From: Microstegium vimineum
Taxonomy: Eukaryota; Streptophyta; Magnoliopsida; Poales; Poaceae
Length of the DNA stretch: 64,000 bases
NCBI GenBank assembly: GCA_022036555.1
Contig: CM039140.1
Span: forward strand, 5,173,943 to 5,237,942
Direction: 5' to 3'
The translations under genes and the position numbers were made by a program. The notes under the pieces were generated by a model that was given only the letters and a program-made list of their open reading frames with translations, was not told where the DNA came from and did no database searches. The stretch's first letter is position 1. The number at the start of each line of letters is the position of its first letter. Positions 21,201-33,814 of the stretch are shown here, piece after piece.

Positions 21201-24200
21201 TGTTTCTGCTTAATCTTTCCCTGTCTTACAATCTGCTATTTATAACAGCTTGTTTCTAAAAATAATAACTAAACTATATGGACTAGGAAATAGATAATAA
21301 TTCTAATAGGACTAGGAATACTAATAGGGCCTTTAAGGCCCATACGCCTGGGAGTCCTCAGCCACCAGGGAGCCTCTTCCTTGTATACTGGACTCCGGTC
21401 ATAACAGATATACTATGACTACCATAACATCTCTCCCTCCCTCAACAAACAGCTCAAGGACTCAAGCTGAAACATCGGGAACGCTTTGTTGGGAACGCGT
21501 CACAAGGTGTCGACAGGCTCCCATGTAGCCTCCCCCTCTAGCAGTCTCAGAGGTTCCTTCGTCGGCACCCTCATCCTGAGAGTCGTCATTGTTGTAGTTG
21601 GTCACCTCAAAGTAGAAATCGCGCTAGCACTTGTGGATGCACACATACTGCTCGTCCCAGTTGTAGCATAGGCCTTGCCGGCGACGTTCGGCGAGCTCGA
21701 CCGGTAATAGACGACGGAATGGACGCGATGGAGCTAGGGGTGGAGCAGGCAACGTGAGCGGCTGAGGTGCCACCGGCAGCACGGTGAGTGGTGGTGCAGC
21801 AGGAGGCCGACGCGGCCCGCAAGTGCCAACGCCTTTTCTACTTGAAGGTGACCGACTACAACGACGACGACTCTCATGATGAGGGTGCCAACAGCACCGG
21901 GACTGCCTGAGGCGGAGGCTACATGGGAGACACCTTCCGTGACGCAGTCCTGACGTTTCAGCTCTAGGACAAGCTGTTTGTCGAGGAAGGGAGAGATGTT
22001 ATGGTAGGCATAGTATACGTTTCAGCTCGAGGACAAGCTGTTTGTCGAGTGAGGGAGCTGTTATGGTAGGCATAGTATAACAGTGGCTTAGAGTCGATGG
22101 GATATTAATATATTCCCTTCTCTAAAAAAAGAGTCGCCTAGACCCGGTCCTGGTCACCAGCATGCATGGCTGAGAGGCACCTGGACTTGGCCCTGGTCAC
22201 CAGCATGCAGTGGCTGAGTCCTATAGGATCTCAGTCGATTAGTTCAAGTGCAGCCATGCAGTGGCTCAAAGGGGCACGCACCTGGGCCTGGTCCTGGCCA
22301 CCACACTCCCTAGATGATAGGCTCTCAGTCAAGTTGGATTAGTTCAAGTGTTTTCTAGGATTTGGCTATAAAGCCTAGACTCTATTGTTAATAAAGACGA
22401 GCTGGAGCCTGGAGATTGAATAATCTCTCCCACTCCCTCCCTGTCACCCCTGCCTTTAAACACGCGCACACAGAGAGAGACAGCATGGCATCTCAGCCTC
22501 GCCGCCGCCGGGAACCGAAGCCCCGGCCTCCCACCTCCTTCAGCTACAATCTACACAGGATCCCAGATTCCAACAATCCCCAATTAAACCAAAAGCTGGT
22601 TGACAAGTACAAAATGCACGAAACCTCATGAAGATAAATGCATCCCCAGCAACCAATCTTTTTGAGCTAACAAAGATACTCCAGCCAGTGGTAAGGAGAT
22701 GCCTCTTGGGTTGCCCTGAAAGAAACATGGGAAGGCAGGCATGAGACTAAAAAATGGAAATGGAACTACAGAATATTTCTGTGTTTATGCAACACTAGAG
22801 CAGATTACATCAAAATTAAGAGATATAATACAAATTAAGAATGGCTATTTTTCAATAGAAGGGATTTCCAAGCATAGTGAAGAGTGCAAGTCACCTCGAA
22901 AAATGTGCCGAAAATGCCATTCAGTACCATGGAGATCTTTGGCAACCAGTTCTTGGCAAGGTGGATTTTGAGACATGTCCTAAACAAAGTTAAACACAGT
23001 AATATATCTGCTAGTCAAGAAATCTCTTGGTCATACAATGCTTTTGATGCTAACCAGTTGAGGAAGACATTCCTCAGCATGCCTCCGAAGAACAGAAAAA
23101 CCGCCGTGAGTGCTCGTATCTGAAGCTGTCAGTGTCTTGCAGAAGGAATGGGCAGTGCATTTTTCAGGTTCTTTTGGTTCAGGGTCCAGGCTGGTGAGTT
23201 CTTTTTGCTGATCAAGTGTATTTATGAAAATATATCAATGTATGTACATGTAGTTATGTAAAAAGGCAATGCAGTAGTACCAACCCAAAAACAGAAATGA
23301 AAGCAACAATTAATATTCTCAAAAGTAAAATTATGCAGACTTACATCAGTTTCTGGTTGCAACATAATTTGAGCGTAAACTTCATCTGAATCAGCTTCGG
23401 CCTGAATTGAGTGTTCAAAAGATTTAGCGCAATTATAAGATTTCTCAGTTCAGTGCCTAGAATAACCAATCCCCCAAATAAACACATGCAAGGAGGTTGC
23501 ACCAGATAGATTCTAAAAAACACACTGACCCGTAGTTCCACGTTGACTACACTGCATAGGATCTTGGGTGGTAGATCGAACATCGGTAAGTACTGATCAA
23601 GCTGCTGGTGTGTGGACGCCTCAAGCTATAAAAGAAATCATGAACAATTTGAGGAAAAGAAACACCAAATGCATGTGCACACGGAGGCACCACAAATTAC
23701 AAGAATGATCAAACCAGTGAATACCTGCTCCATATGGCCCTGGGGGAAGTAATAGACACGCTCGCCTTGTCTAGGTACTGTGACCAACGGCCCAGCACAC
23801 GCATGCCACAGCTCTTGGTACAGCGCGTCACTAGGCATTCCTCCTGAATAGAAACAATTAATTTGCATCAATGGGTCATCAGAGCAAATACAGGACGTAC
23901 AGAAATAGTTATTTTGCTCTATACTATAGTTTTGATTTTCATGATGTATCTGAACCATTACAAAGAATGATCCACCACATCAAAATTACCCTATTCGAGA
24001 AGCAACAATACTGGTGCTAAACTAGCCACATAAAGCAGACACTAAAATCAAAGTAACAGATCTAGATTCGTAATAGGTCCCTGATCCTTTCCCCATTTGA
24101 GAACTGGTGGCATGCATGCCTCTGTACAAGGAGAAACGTGGTCAGAATATGAAACTACTCTGTCGACACTTGACAGAGAACAATCTAAACAATCATCTAG

Positions 24201-24562
24201 AGTTGGCAAGCCAATTATTATAGTATTATATTATATTATTAAGGAAAATTGGTGGTTCCCCTAAAATTTTCGTGTACTGATACCAACTGAAGTTCTGCGA
24301 ATTCTGCGACGTTTTCCACACAAATTAGTCAACTATTGAAGTCCACGCAACGAACTCGACCCTATCCAGGCCCCCAGTTGCCTCAGTTTCGCACAAGCCA
24401 ATTTAGCGAAACCGCAGCAAATCCAAAGAAGGCATACTAACTTGCAAGTACAGGACAAATAGTATGGGAACGAGAAATTCAGTTAGACTGCTAGCAGAGA
24501 CAGGAATCCAAACCTGAGCCAGCGACCACTCCAGGGTTGAGCGCGTCCAACGCCGCGGCCAT
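18244..24562 (-). CDS. ARF: Auxin response factor, ARF1/ARF2-type, 14 exons
   Basis: Nuclear transcription factor that binds auxin response elements (TGTCTC-type) and regulates auxin-responsive genes. Exons in transcript order: 24562-24514, 23843-23725, 23625-23530, 23401-23345, 23207-23055, 22979-22895, 22715-22625, 20416-20252, 19918-19799, 19721-19637, 19515-19347, 19208-18739, 18651-18461, 18376-18244. All GT/AG sites and phases agree, giving 660 aa, close to the family norm. The B3 DNA-binding domain lies at about 124-225 (SDTSTHGGFSVLRRHAEECL, then RHLLTTGWS). The auxin-response domain is at about 250-340 (FKMRFEGDEAPERR). The 340-553 region is Ser/Pro-rich rather than Gln-rich, fitting a repressor-class ARF. 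A C-terminal PB1 dimerisation domain (554-640) has the acidic TDDEDDMMLVGDDPW and partners Aux/IAA proteins. Intron 7 (20417-22624) carries a foldback transposon insertion. The exact orthologue number is not assigned. Confidence 0.94.
20488..22575. mobile_element. Foldback of two inverted retrotransposon ends in ARF intron 7
   Basis: A 2,088 bp insertion flanked by ATCCC (20483-20487 and 22576-22580). The left arm (20488-21429) is an LTR read on the minus strand and the right arm (22059-22575) a related LTR read on the plus strand. Both begin tgttatggtag and end near gatcccagattcc. Just inside each arm lies the same pol C-terminal remnant followed by the LTR start. The remnant reads TFQL then a DKLFVEEGRDVM-like tail on the plus side, the typical end of Ty3/Gypsy pol. 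The two units are therefore joined internally with their LTRs facing outward. The left outer end differs by a base or two from the right, so the exact border is uncertain. Confidence 0.7.
20605..20816. repeat. 106 bp tandem duplication in the foldback left arm
   Basis: Two head-to-tail copies (20605-20710 and 20711-20816), both starting gaaaggcaggggtgcc and ending caggtgtgcc. They differ at one or two bases, so the duplication is recent. The right arm has only one related unit. Confidence 0.85.
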
Positions 24563-25930
24563 ATCTCTCCTTCCAAGCCAGACGCCTCAAAAAATGGCTA
24601 GCCGAGACAGAGGGCAGGAGGTGGGCAGGGCGGTCCTCACGACCCACCGGTGCAGAAGTAGAGTACTATCCGCGCTGCGGGCGGCTGAGCTCCATGGATC
24701 TGCTCGCCCCGAAGACGCCCGCGGCAACACGCACAACCAACCAGAGACCCTCTGCGCGGCTCACTGGGCTCACCTGCGGGGTGAGCTGGCTCCGGGAGGC
24801 AGAGGCAGAGGAGTCGTCGGCGGAGCTCGCTGGCGCCGCGGGCGAGGGATCCGGGTCGCCGGTGAAGGGAACGGAGGCCGGAAGAGAAGGCAGGCGGGCC
24901 GGGGTGGGCGGGTGCGTGTGTGGCGTGGAGGAGACGAGGCGAGGCGGCTTGCGTTGAGGTCTGAGGCTCGGCAGGTGTGGCCTCGGACTTGACTACTACT
25001 CCTCTCCTCTCCTCTGGCCTCGACAGCGAGCGGCGGTCGCGGTCGCGGTCGCGGCGGCAAGGAGGAGGCAGAGGAGGCAGCAGCAGCGGGGGGAGTGGAA
25101 GGTGAGGGCGCCGAGAGAGACGGTGGGCGGATGGATGGATCAGCAGTGGATGGGTGGACTGCGCGCGGTGGGTGGGTGCTGGGTGGTGGCTACTTGGGAA
25201 GGAACAGGTTGGCGCCCGCGCCTCGCTCGGTTCTTTCCGTAGAAGTAAAAGCTTTCACGGGCGAGTGGCTGGCTGCTACGGATGGCGCCCCCACCCGGAC
25301 CCCACACCAGCCCGATGCACGCACTGCCGTACGCGCGATGGTGCTGCTGCCTGCTGCCACCCGGGGGTGCCCCCACGGCGCGAGCGCGAATCTTTCCTGC
25401 CCGGCCGGCCAGGGCCAGCGGCTCAGCGCTGTGGTACTGGTACGTGCCCGTACGGGAGAGCGTGGCGTGCGCCCCCGCGCCCGTGGCCCGTCTCGTGCTG
25501 TGTCACCTCCCTCCCTGCGTAGTCCGACGCTGGGGCCGACGCGGGCCACGCCGATCCGGCCTGTCTTTTACGTGTCGCGTCGGGATCCTCGGCAAGCGCT
25601 TGCCGGCCGCACACAGCCTGCGAGAGCCCACGAGGCGTTCGCAGGGCATCGTTCGAGAGTCACATGGGCGATTGGGGCCTCGTGTTCTCTGGCCACTGCT
25701 CAACAAGTACGACGAGCCGCTGGTAACAGTGACGGCGCAGCATGCGTGGCCGGTGGTGGCCCCCGACCGACGACGCGTACCAGGGCCGGCAGGCGTCGTC
25801 CGCTGCCGTCAGGCTCGAATGTTTATGAGCGCCGACCCGTGCCCACTGGCAGGTAGGCCCGCGCGACGAGGCCTTTATGCCTACTAGGCTGTCTAGCTGA
25901 CAACTAGGGCGCGGCGCGCATCAGCGCGTG
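24563..25930 (-). promoter_or_regulatory. ARF 5' leader and GC-rich upstream region
   Basis: Upstream of the ARF ATG the minus strand is CT-rich and GC-rich (to about 25060), as in plant 5' leaders. A broad CpG-rich zone continues to about 25930. Minus-strand TGTCTC, the canonical auxin response element core, occurs at 24604-24609 in the leader and at 24497-24502 in intron 1. Long overlapping ORFs here in both strands reflect high GC, not genes. No clear TATA box was found. Confidence 0.45.
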
Positions 25931-27489
25931 TTCCTCGCCGACCCGGCATGCAAGAAAGCCATATCATGTTGCGGCAGGCAAGGCAAGGCAAGGCAAAGCG
26001 TTCTCCAAAGCAACCTCTCTGTCACGCCTCCCGCCCTCCCGTCCAAGCCTACACACAACAGCAACAGGCGAGAGCCAGCCAAACCCCGCCCCGCGCCCCC
26101 GCCGTGTCGTGGGAACGAGCGCGCGTGCCATGGCGCCCATGTGGTGCCATGTGGACCTTGTGTGAACGCCTGGATGGTCTGTGGTTTTATTAGTACAGTC
26201 CAACAAAGCAGGCTGGTGTTATCGAAAAGAAAAACAAAGCAGGACTCTCAAAAAAAAACAAAGCAGGCTGCTGGAGTGGTGCTCTTGTTTACCTGTATCC
26301 GGCGGCACCACCTTTGAAGTCAATATGTTAGTGGTAATTGGTAAAAAAAACATGGCAATTGGTCGACAGGACAGAGAAAAATGCAGGCAAGGGACAGGTC
26401 TCCCCATGGAAATTTCGTCCAGTCTCCCAAACGTACTACATGGTGTACGTAGTAAATACCAAAAACATGCAATCGATCAGAGTCATGAATCCACGAAAAC
26501 GGTCTCTAGCAGCAATTAATGTGGTCGAGAATACGAGGCGCGGGTGACAGCAGACGGGAGGCGAAAAAAAGAAAAAGGAGTGACCGGAAAATAGTGACAT
26601 AGTGGGCGCAGGGGGCGCGTCCCTGTCGACCCGACCCCACAACAACAACGGCACGGCGTCGCGGTGCTTCCCGTGCGCTTCCTTTCGTCGTGCCGATCAA
26701 TTCCCGGGCAGAAAACGAGAGCCGACCGCGACGGCTTTAGGTTTGGTTTTGGCAGCGGTCGGTTGCTGCCGCCCTCCCGGCCGCCTCATCTGCCTCCTGA
26801 TTATTATTAGTTATTAGTTATTATTAGTACAATACTACATTATTATTCTTTTTAGCAAGGCAAGCCCAGCCCGCACTGATCAATTTTCGTCGGCCATCTT
26901 CGGCGTCCCTGACGTCTGCTAGGACTACGTGCTACCGACCGGGTGCACGTTGATCGCGTGAAGAGATCCAACGGCACACCACCTGCACTACTGCAGCAAA
27001 TGCATACGGGCAACCGTCCGGGTTAGAAAAGTTACCGCAGTTGCAACTTGCCGTGACGGTTTGTTTTGTTTCAACTGATCGAGGATACTTGCAAAACCAA
27101 AAGTGATCCCAACTCGTCACAGAGAACGTGGATCCTGGTCACAGCTCAACAAGTGAAGGAAGCTTTAGGGCCGCATTAGAATAACCCTCGCCAATTAATT
27201 AACTTGCTTCACCTCCCTGCCGCCCCGTGATTAGTTAATTCTCTCCAACTAAACAAAGGCCACGATAATAATCTACGCTCCATTATTGCACCTAAACTAT
27301 AGTACTCCTAGTACAGTACTACTACTAATCCGCGTGATTAAACAATAATAATGGGTGCCATGGGTTCTCCGTCGCCGGATTGCATTGGTCGCCGGCGGGG
27401 AAGCTGAGGGACGCGGGGAGGGAGCAGGTCGCAGGGAAAAAGGGGGCAGCGCGCGGGAAACGGACGGGGACTGCACCACCAACCCAGCT

Positions 27490-27705
27490 CATGTTTAGAT
27501 ACCTTCTAAATTTCAAAACTCATCACATAAACATATACATAAAGTATTAAATATAAGTAAAAATATAACTAACTGCACAGTCTATCATCTGTAGTTTTCG
27601 AGACAAATCTTTCAAACATAATTACTCTATAATTAAAAAATTATTAAATATAAACGAAATGTTTTAGTACTTTACATGTCTAAAGTTTTTTATCTAAACA
27701 GCCCC
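27490..27705. mobile_element. Tourist-like MITE, same family as 15901-16143
   Basis: Inverted ends tgtttagata (27492-27501) and tatctaaaca (27691-27700). The interior is the shared block with ataaagtattaaatataag, tataactaactgcacag and cgagacaaatcttt. It has no coding capacity. Confidence 0.6.
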
Positions 27706-29301
27706 AGCCAAGCCACACCCAGCAGCTTGCTTGCGGACTCGTTCGTCGTCCACAGGCAGGAAGTGCGCCAATGTTAGCGTCACATGCTGCGCTACTAAAC
27801 AAGTTTCGCTGGCTATCATCGTCCATCCATCCTTGGAACGTAAACTATTATGCCAATGATGCATGCCTGCCGGCGTGGCCCGGCCCCATGACGATCGCCA
27901 AGGGCCAAGATCCTCGTCACTGATTCCCCCTCTTGATTCTGCGTGGCTACTATAAGCGCAACTAGCTGCTTGTCTTACAGTATACTCCTATTTTAGGTAT
28001 AGTGGTGTTGGTACCCGTCACTTGAAATGCGATGGATTAAGGACAAAGCTACAGCCACCATTGCGCCTTTCATATGTGCAAATGGAATAATTATCCAAAT
28101 ATGCCTTGGCGAACTGCCAGGGAACACAAGTCAATAAACTCAGCTATAGTCCTGAAAACACATACTGTTCTATCAACTTCCCTATTATTATTATAAATAA
28201 AAAAGGAAATTATTCTACCAACATACCATGATCATTTCGCAAAATTCCGGGATTTATTATTATCTGCGTGCACACGAGCTCCTGCCTACTAAAAAGCTCA
28301 CCAATAATGCTAATGCATCTGTTAGCCCAGTTAGGTGGATTAGTACTTCTATTGTTTTCCTATTCTAGGACATCCTTAGTGCCTGTTTGGTTGGAGGCTT
28401 GAATAAGTTGTGTGACAAACAGTGTTGCTGGAGAGGAATAGAGTTGTATTAATGAGAGAAACAAAAGTACAGTATTGCGGTATATATTTGTTTGTTATTT
28501 CATTTTTCATAGCTCTAAAAACACTAAGAAAGAAAATATAGATAGATAGTGTCCCAGGAAAAAGGATAAAGTAGGTTAATAGTGTTTCCTGCTGTAAACA
28601 TTGTTTTATGAACTTAAGTGACCGTTCGTAACAAAAAGTAGCTCAGTATGTAATTAGTGCAGGCAAACCAAGGTGCCTGAGTGAGGCTATCGTTTTCCTA
28701 TGCTCTAGGCGCTCATGCTGCTGATATGCCTGGGTGCTCAAGCTGCTGCCTGGCTCACAGGAAGGTTTGTCAAGGCTTCATCCAAATGGCACACAGACGA
28801 GCTCTCAGCTAAGCATTGCTCCTAACCACCTCCGGTGTGCATAGAAATCGAACCGTGGGCAAGAAAAAACGAAGTTTGCACACTGTGGGAGCCGAACCAT
28901 ATGTGTCAGAACTCAAAGCGCACTCTGCATAGTAGTCGAACCAAGATAACTAAACAACTAGTATAACTGACCGGCCAGCTAACGCTCAGAGCTTCACTAG
29001 TGAGATAGGAAATGACACGTAGAAAGAGAATGGATTTTTTTTATCGTTTTCTCGTGCAACAATCGAACTGGAGCATTCGAACCAACTTCATCCTATCGAA
29101 CTTTTGTCAGTTCGTATCGAACTTTTGTCAGTTTGGTTCAATCAAGGACTGGAGCTACCTTAAGGTGGCATCCAAACACACCAGCAATTGAACAGTCAGA
29201 TGCCTGGTAAGTGGTAACAATGTTTTCTAAAGAATTGCAGGAGGAAAGTAAGGGCAAATATCCTCGCATCTTTATCCTTTATTATTCAATTATGTGCCTC
29301 T

Positions 29302-29452
29302 TTTATTCTAAATTATAAGATGCTTTTATTTCTCTCTCTATATGTATATATAGTTTTTTATATATATCTAGACATAGTATATATGTAAGTGTAGAGCAAA
29401 ACTACATGTCCAAACAATTCAAAACGTTTTTATAATTTAGAATAAAAGGAAT
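29302..29452. mobile_element. Stowaway-like MITE
   Basis: A palindromic element of about 150 bp. The left arm ttattctaaattataagatg is mirrored by cgtttttataatttagaata on the right, and the centre is TATA-rich. It is the degenerate grass Stowaway hairpin, also related to 15241-15381. Confidence 0.6.
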
Positions 29453-31628
29453 AGAATAGTGACTGGTTCAGGGGTAGCAGGGGCGTCGAGCGTGTCTAAT
29501 GCCCACTCCGGCAATGTCATGAACCTGACTCCACACATTATCATTTTCTCATGCTTATAGGGTGGCATATAGTTTTGATCAAGTTTTTAGAAAACAGTAA
29601 ACAACATCCGTATATCAAACAAGTTCACTAGATATATAATAAAATATATTTTGACCGTGCATTTATTTGATATTATAAATGTTAATATACTTTTCATAAA
29701 CTTGATCGAAGTTAGACAAGTTTGACTTAAAACAAAACTAAAATAACGTTTCAAAGAGAGTAATTAAGTACTAAATAACAAGGGATAATATTGTTGAACA
29801 TCTTGTCAATGATATTGATTAAAAATATCACATAATGACATGTATATAATACATATGCAGATGCAACAACTGCCAAGAAACTAAAGACAGGTCAAGGACA
29901 CGCAATTATCTACTGCTTACACCTACCTGGCTACCTCTCATGCACGTTTTATATATAAGAAATGATATCAGGTTTTTTCATAGCTATGATCTGAAATGCA
30001 TGCACCTGGGATTATAATTAAAGGTGTGATACTAGCAGCTAGCGCATTTCTAAATACATATCAATTTGTCCTAACTATATTTTAGGATAGCTAGTTAGGC
30101 ACATTCTTTTGCTCTTCTTCCTTATTTCCTGATTCTCCGGTAGTTGCACGACAGAGGAATTGGATATATAGTCAGATGCTCATCGATCGGCACAATATCT
30201 TCTAAAGCAGCAGAAAAGCCAAGAACAGATCGGAGAAGACGATGCTTAACCCGTGCCGTGCATTCTGTTAATATGTTATTGCAGGCAGAGAGATGCAATG
30301 TAGTCTTCACACGATCAACGAGTGCAGATATCTACTCCTACTATCGATCTATCGATCTCCCCTCTGGTCAATGCTTGAGAGGCATCGTATCGATAGACAA
30401 AGAGAACAACTGCTGGGGGCACTTTGGCACGTAAAAAACAAATGCGGAGCATTAGATGCTCCTGTGCGCTTAATGCAGAGCCCGACGACCATAATTAAAC
30501 TTGCTTTGCTCGTAAGCTAACACGGGGAAAAGATAGAAAAGGTAGCGTACGTTGCTGAGGATGCACTCTGCCAACAAGCCGCGTGGCTTGGTCGGGGATC
30601 TTTCTTCGTTTCAAATATGCATGCATGCAGTGGAGGATATATTCAGTGATGATCTGTTGGTAAATGCATGCACGTCCCTTAGTAGCTTGATGATGATAAA
30701 ATAAAACAAGGAGCTGCTGTGAAACATTTTGCAGGCACAATATAATCACCTCCGTGTGAAAAGCGAGAGATAGAATGTACGTATAATTATTATTGCTGGG
30801 AGCTGACGTTGCAGTGACAGTCCTGTCCTGTGTCCTGATGCTCCATCACACACACACTTGACCGCCGGAACCGTCCTTCGAGACTCGGAAGGGCAAGATC
30901 ATATGGAAAACGTGGGAAGGGCATTCTTGGCTGATCCACACACGGCCTGGATGATCAGCCGCAGTTCTACCTTTGTTGCTTTTTGCAGTTTTGCTAGTTT
31001 GTTTTGCTGGCTTGTTGGGCTGCGTCGTCAGCTCAGCTCTCACGGTGCCATCCTCGTCATCACGGCATCCTCCGATTTCCGACGAGAGACATGCAAGCAT
31101 CTCCAGTTCTCCACTGCCATCATGATTCATGAATAATCATCATCACTGCCTCCGGATCCGGGTGATATGGCTGGGTGGATTTTGTTCTTGTTTCGTGCTG
31201 CAGGTAAAGGGACGTCTAAACACACATCTTTAAAGATCGATCTTGTCAAGCTGGTCAAGATACCATTATTGGATTAAAACTTGGCAGAGATAAAGGTGGA
31301 TTGGCACTGTGTTTTTTTTTTCACACCAAAAATCTCAGAACCAAATCCACAAACACAGATGAATTTTCCTCACCATGATCGAAAACTTCACCATCCGTTG
31401 AACTAGCTCGTCTAATGCCTGACCTAGCTGGCCATTGCTAGCTAGTCGATGCTTTCGATGGCCCCGCGATTAGTGGGAATTTATTCTGAATCATATGGTT
31501 TTTCCTATGAATTTAAATTGTTTCTTATGAAATTTCTTATATACACGATCATTGTAAAATCTCTATGTTCCAAACTTGCCGTAAGCATCATCAAGAAAAC
31601 AGAACCATACGCCTATACCAATCGTAGA

Positions 31629-31644
31629 TAGCCTAATGCATGTT
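31629..31644. repeat. LINE target-site duplication, left copy
   Basis: TAGCCTAATGCATGTT, repeated exactly at 51532-51547. A 16 bp duplication is typical of target-primed reverse transcription by L1-type LINEs. Confidence 0.85.
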
Positions 31645-31743
31645 TTTTGAAGGCAAAAAACTGTGGGGAAGATCCCCACAGCACTTCATTTTCTATTTAT
31701 ATATATATAAAATAAAAGTTACAGAGGAGAACTTACATGGTGA

Positions 31744-32255
31744 TTAACTAAAAGCATCTAGCCAAACGCAAAAGGTTGATCTAAGATCATCCTTGAAACG
31801 AAGTGATTGAAGTAAACATTCAGTCTTAAATTTTCTAAACCAAGTGTTAACATGAACTCCTCCATTATTGAACACTCTATCATTTCTAATCTTCCAGATT
31901 TCCCAAGATGCAATGACCACTATCTCCATGAAAAATGGCAGGTTTTGTTGCTGCCGTGCATGTGCCACTCTTGAGTGTAGGCTCAGACTATTGTTCCATT
32001 GTATATCAATTTTATCCCAACATCTTCTTGAAAAAGAGCAGCTGAAGAAGAGGTGATCGCACTCCTCATCGATGGCTTCAGTGCACAGAACACAATATGC
32101 ATCTTCTTCTTCATCATACAGGTTCCTTCGTTTCAGCATCACCTTGGTGTTTAATCTGTCTACTAGAACCAGCCAAGCAAAAAACTTTACTCTTGGTGTG
32201 CATTTAGACTTCCAGAGCCATGTGAATATGGGGTGGGCTGATATGTTTTGGAAAG
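31744..32255 (-). pseudogene. LINE ORF2 C-terminal part (zf-RVT region)
   Basis: This continues the ORF2 frame from 45958 after the inserted Sirevirus. It contains the zinc-binding reverse-transcriptase-associated region (CVLCTEAIDEECDHLFFSC) and W/F-rich motifs (KFFAWLVLVDRL) typical of plant LINE ORF2 tails, then ends at a stop at 31744. It was cut off from its N-terminal part only by the insertion. Confidence 0.85.
32251..32255. repeat. Sirevirus target duplication GAAAG, left copy
   Basis: GAAAG directly precedes the TG start of the 5' LTR and recurs at 45958-45962 directly after the CA end of the 3' LTR. Confidence 0.85.
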
Positions 32256-32692
32256 TGAAGAATCATGGCCCTAGTTGGTTTTGGTAATTAACGACAATTA
32301 GCGATTATTATGGCTAATGTGTGTTTTGCAGAGGCTATGTGTAGCTTAGCCATAGTGATCAACATGAATGGGCATCAATGAGTGTCACCTAGACCCCAAG
32401 ATGGATATCGTTTCGGATTTCAAAGAGACATGATGAAGACCCTAGAATGTTAGGCTAAGTGTCATAAGGTGATGAAGCGCACTTAGAAATAGATAGGGCT
32501 TCTATTTTATCTTTGACCGTACTATTAAGAGGGGTTTAGACTAGTAGCTTGACTTAGGAAAGCTTCATGACTTAGGTGTGGTGCACACTTGACTTCCTTA
32601 GCTCTAAGCAAGCCTATGGTGATCGTAAGATAGTCTAGAACAACTTCCATATTCATCGCGACGAAAAACAAATTTGAGAGGCCTGTTTTTTG

Positions 32693-33067
32693 GGCGACGG
32701 ACGCTCCTGACGGAGGCGTCGGACGCTGTCCGTCGCGTCGGACACTGGGTTGTTGAGTCCACAGCGTCCGTCGGCCTACCAGTGGCCATGTTCTCTGGCT
32801 GAGTTCTTCAGGGTCCGACGGACGCTGTCCGTCGGCCAGGCGTCGGACGCTTGGAGAGCGTCCGTCGGCCTTCTAGTGATGGTGTTTTTCAGCCCGAGCC
32901 AGAGTATAGCGTCGGACGCTGGGAAGAGCGTCCGTCGCCCCTCCGACGGAGCGTCCGTCGCTGGGAAAACCTGTCAGAGTTAGCCGTTGGACAGGGCGTC
33001 GGAGCGTCCGTCGCCCAAACTTTGTGCAGAACTAGCCGTTGGGGCATGCGACGGAGCATCCGTCGCC
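32693..33067 (+). promoter_or_regulatory. GACGGACGC/GCGTCCGTC motif array in the 5' LTR
   Basis: Roughly a dozen and a half copies of a 9-11 base GC-rich motif in both orientations, often as adjacent inverted pairs (for example gacggagcgtccgtcgc). The block ends about 40 bases before the TATA box, the place of an upstream enhancer. Conserved palindromic motifs in Sirevirus LTRs are known; whether this is the same element is inference. Confidence 0.8.
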
Positions 33068-33104
33068 AACTTAAGTTGCCAGCCCGAGCTAGTTTTCTGA
33101 GGGG

Positions 33105-33114
33105 CTATTTATAG
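33105..33114 (+). promoter_or_regulatory. TATA box of the 5' LTR
   Basis: CTATTTATAG inside ggggctatttatagctcccc, repeated in the 3' LTR at 45253-45262. It is the probable start region of the genomic RNA. Confidence 0.7.
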
Positions 33115-33814
33115 CTCCCCACACTTCTCTCCCACCTGGTCTTTGCTCATTTCATTTGCTGAGTTTGTTGAGAAGGTTGGGAAGAGAGCAAGAGCCCTAG
33201 AGTGAGAGAGTGATTTGTGAATCCATCCATCCTCTCCTCTAGTTCATCTAAGAGTTCAAGTGTGCATCCTCTAGTTGTGAAGCTTGAGTGAGTCAAGCGA
33301 AGATCGAGGCTTGTTACTCTTGGTGATCGACATCACCTAGACGGTTCGGTGGTGCTTGGAGGAAGGTGATCGTCGAAGGATTGTCGGCGACCCTTCTTCA
33401 TCGACGTTGTGATTGGTTGTGGGCGATTCACCGAGCCGGAGTGGCGAAGAATCAGCCCATAGAGAGCATTCATCCCTTGCGCGGGATTGAGGGGGAGCTA
33501 TACCTTGCAAGGTGCTCCAACGAGGACTAGGGGGGAGTGTCGACTCCTCGATACCTTAGCAAAACATCGCCGTGTCAAGCATCTCTTTCCCTAGCTCTTT
33601 CTTACCGCATTACTTTCCGCACTTGTCTTTCAATTCATACTAGAATTGTGTAGGGAGTTTTCGCTTTCTATTGTCTTGCTACCGCTTTCTAGCTAGGACA
33701 CACAAGCGGTAGGCACTAAGGGGTTAATTGGCTCTTGATAGGTTTAATTCTTGTCTAAAAAATAAAAAGAGCCCAATTCACCCCCCCCCTCTTGGGCATC
33801 TTGATCCTTTCAAT

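Larger units (their letters stand above)
25931..31628. other. Gene-poor spacer
   Basis: About 5.7 kb with no protein family I can recognise on either strand. It contains two MITEs listed separately, a run of A-rich and AT-rich filler, and short ORFs (for example 30144-30434 and 30858-31136) without coding features. Promoter parts of the ARF gene may extend into the left end. Confidence 0.6.
32256..33812 (+). repeat. Sirevirus 5' LTR
   Basis: Starts TGAAGAATCATGG and ends GATCCTTTCA, matching 44356-45957. It carries a dense GC-rich motif array (32693-33067), a TATA box at 33105-33114, and near the 3' end a C homopolymer longer than that in the 3' LTR. Confidence 0.93.

Noticed and set aside
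25095..25887. Overlapping 200-250 aa ORFs on both strands upstream of the ARF gene
   Set aside because: GC-rich DNA gives long chance ORFs in several frames at once; none shows a domain or a start context.
28380..29215. A possible 0.8 kb DNA transposon between gtgcctgtttggttg and catccaaacacacc
   Set aside because: Only about seven bases of the ends are inverted, and there is no clear duplication.
32693..33067. CRISPR-like array
   Set aside because: Motifs occur in both orientations at irregular spacing inside an LTR of a plant retrotransposon, which is not a CRISPR arrangement.
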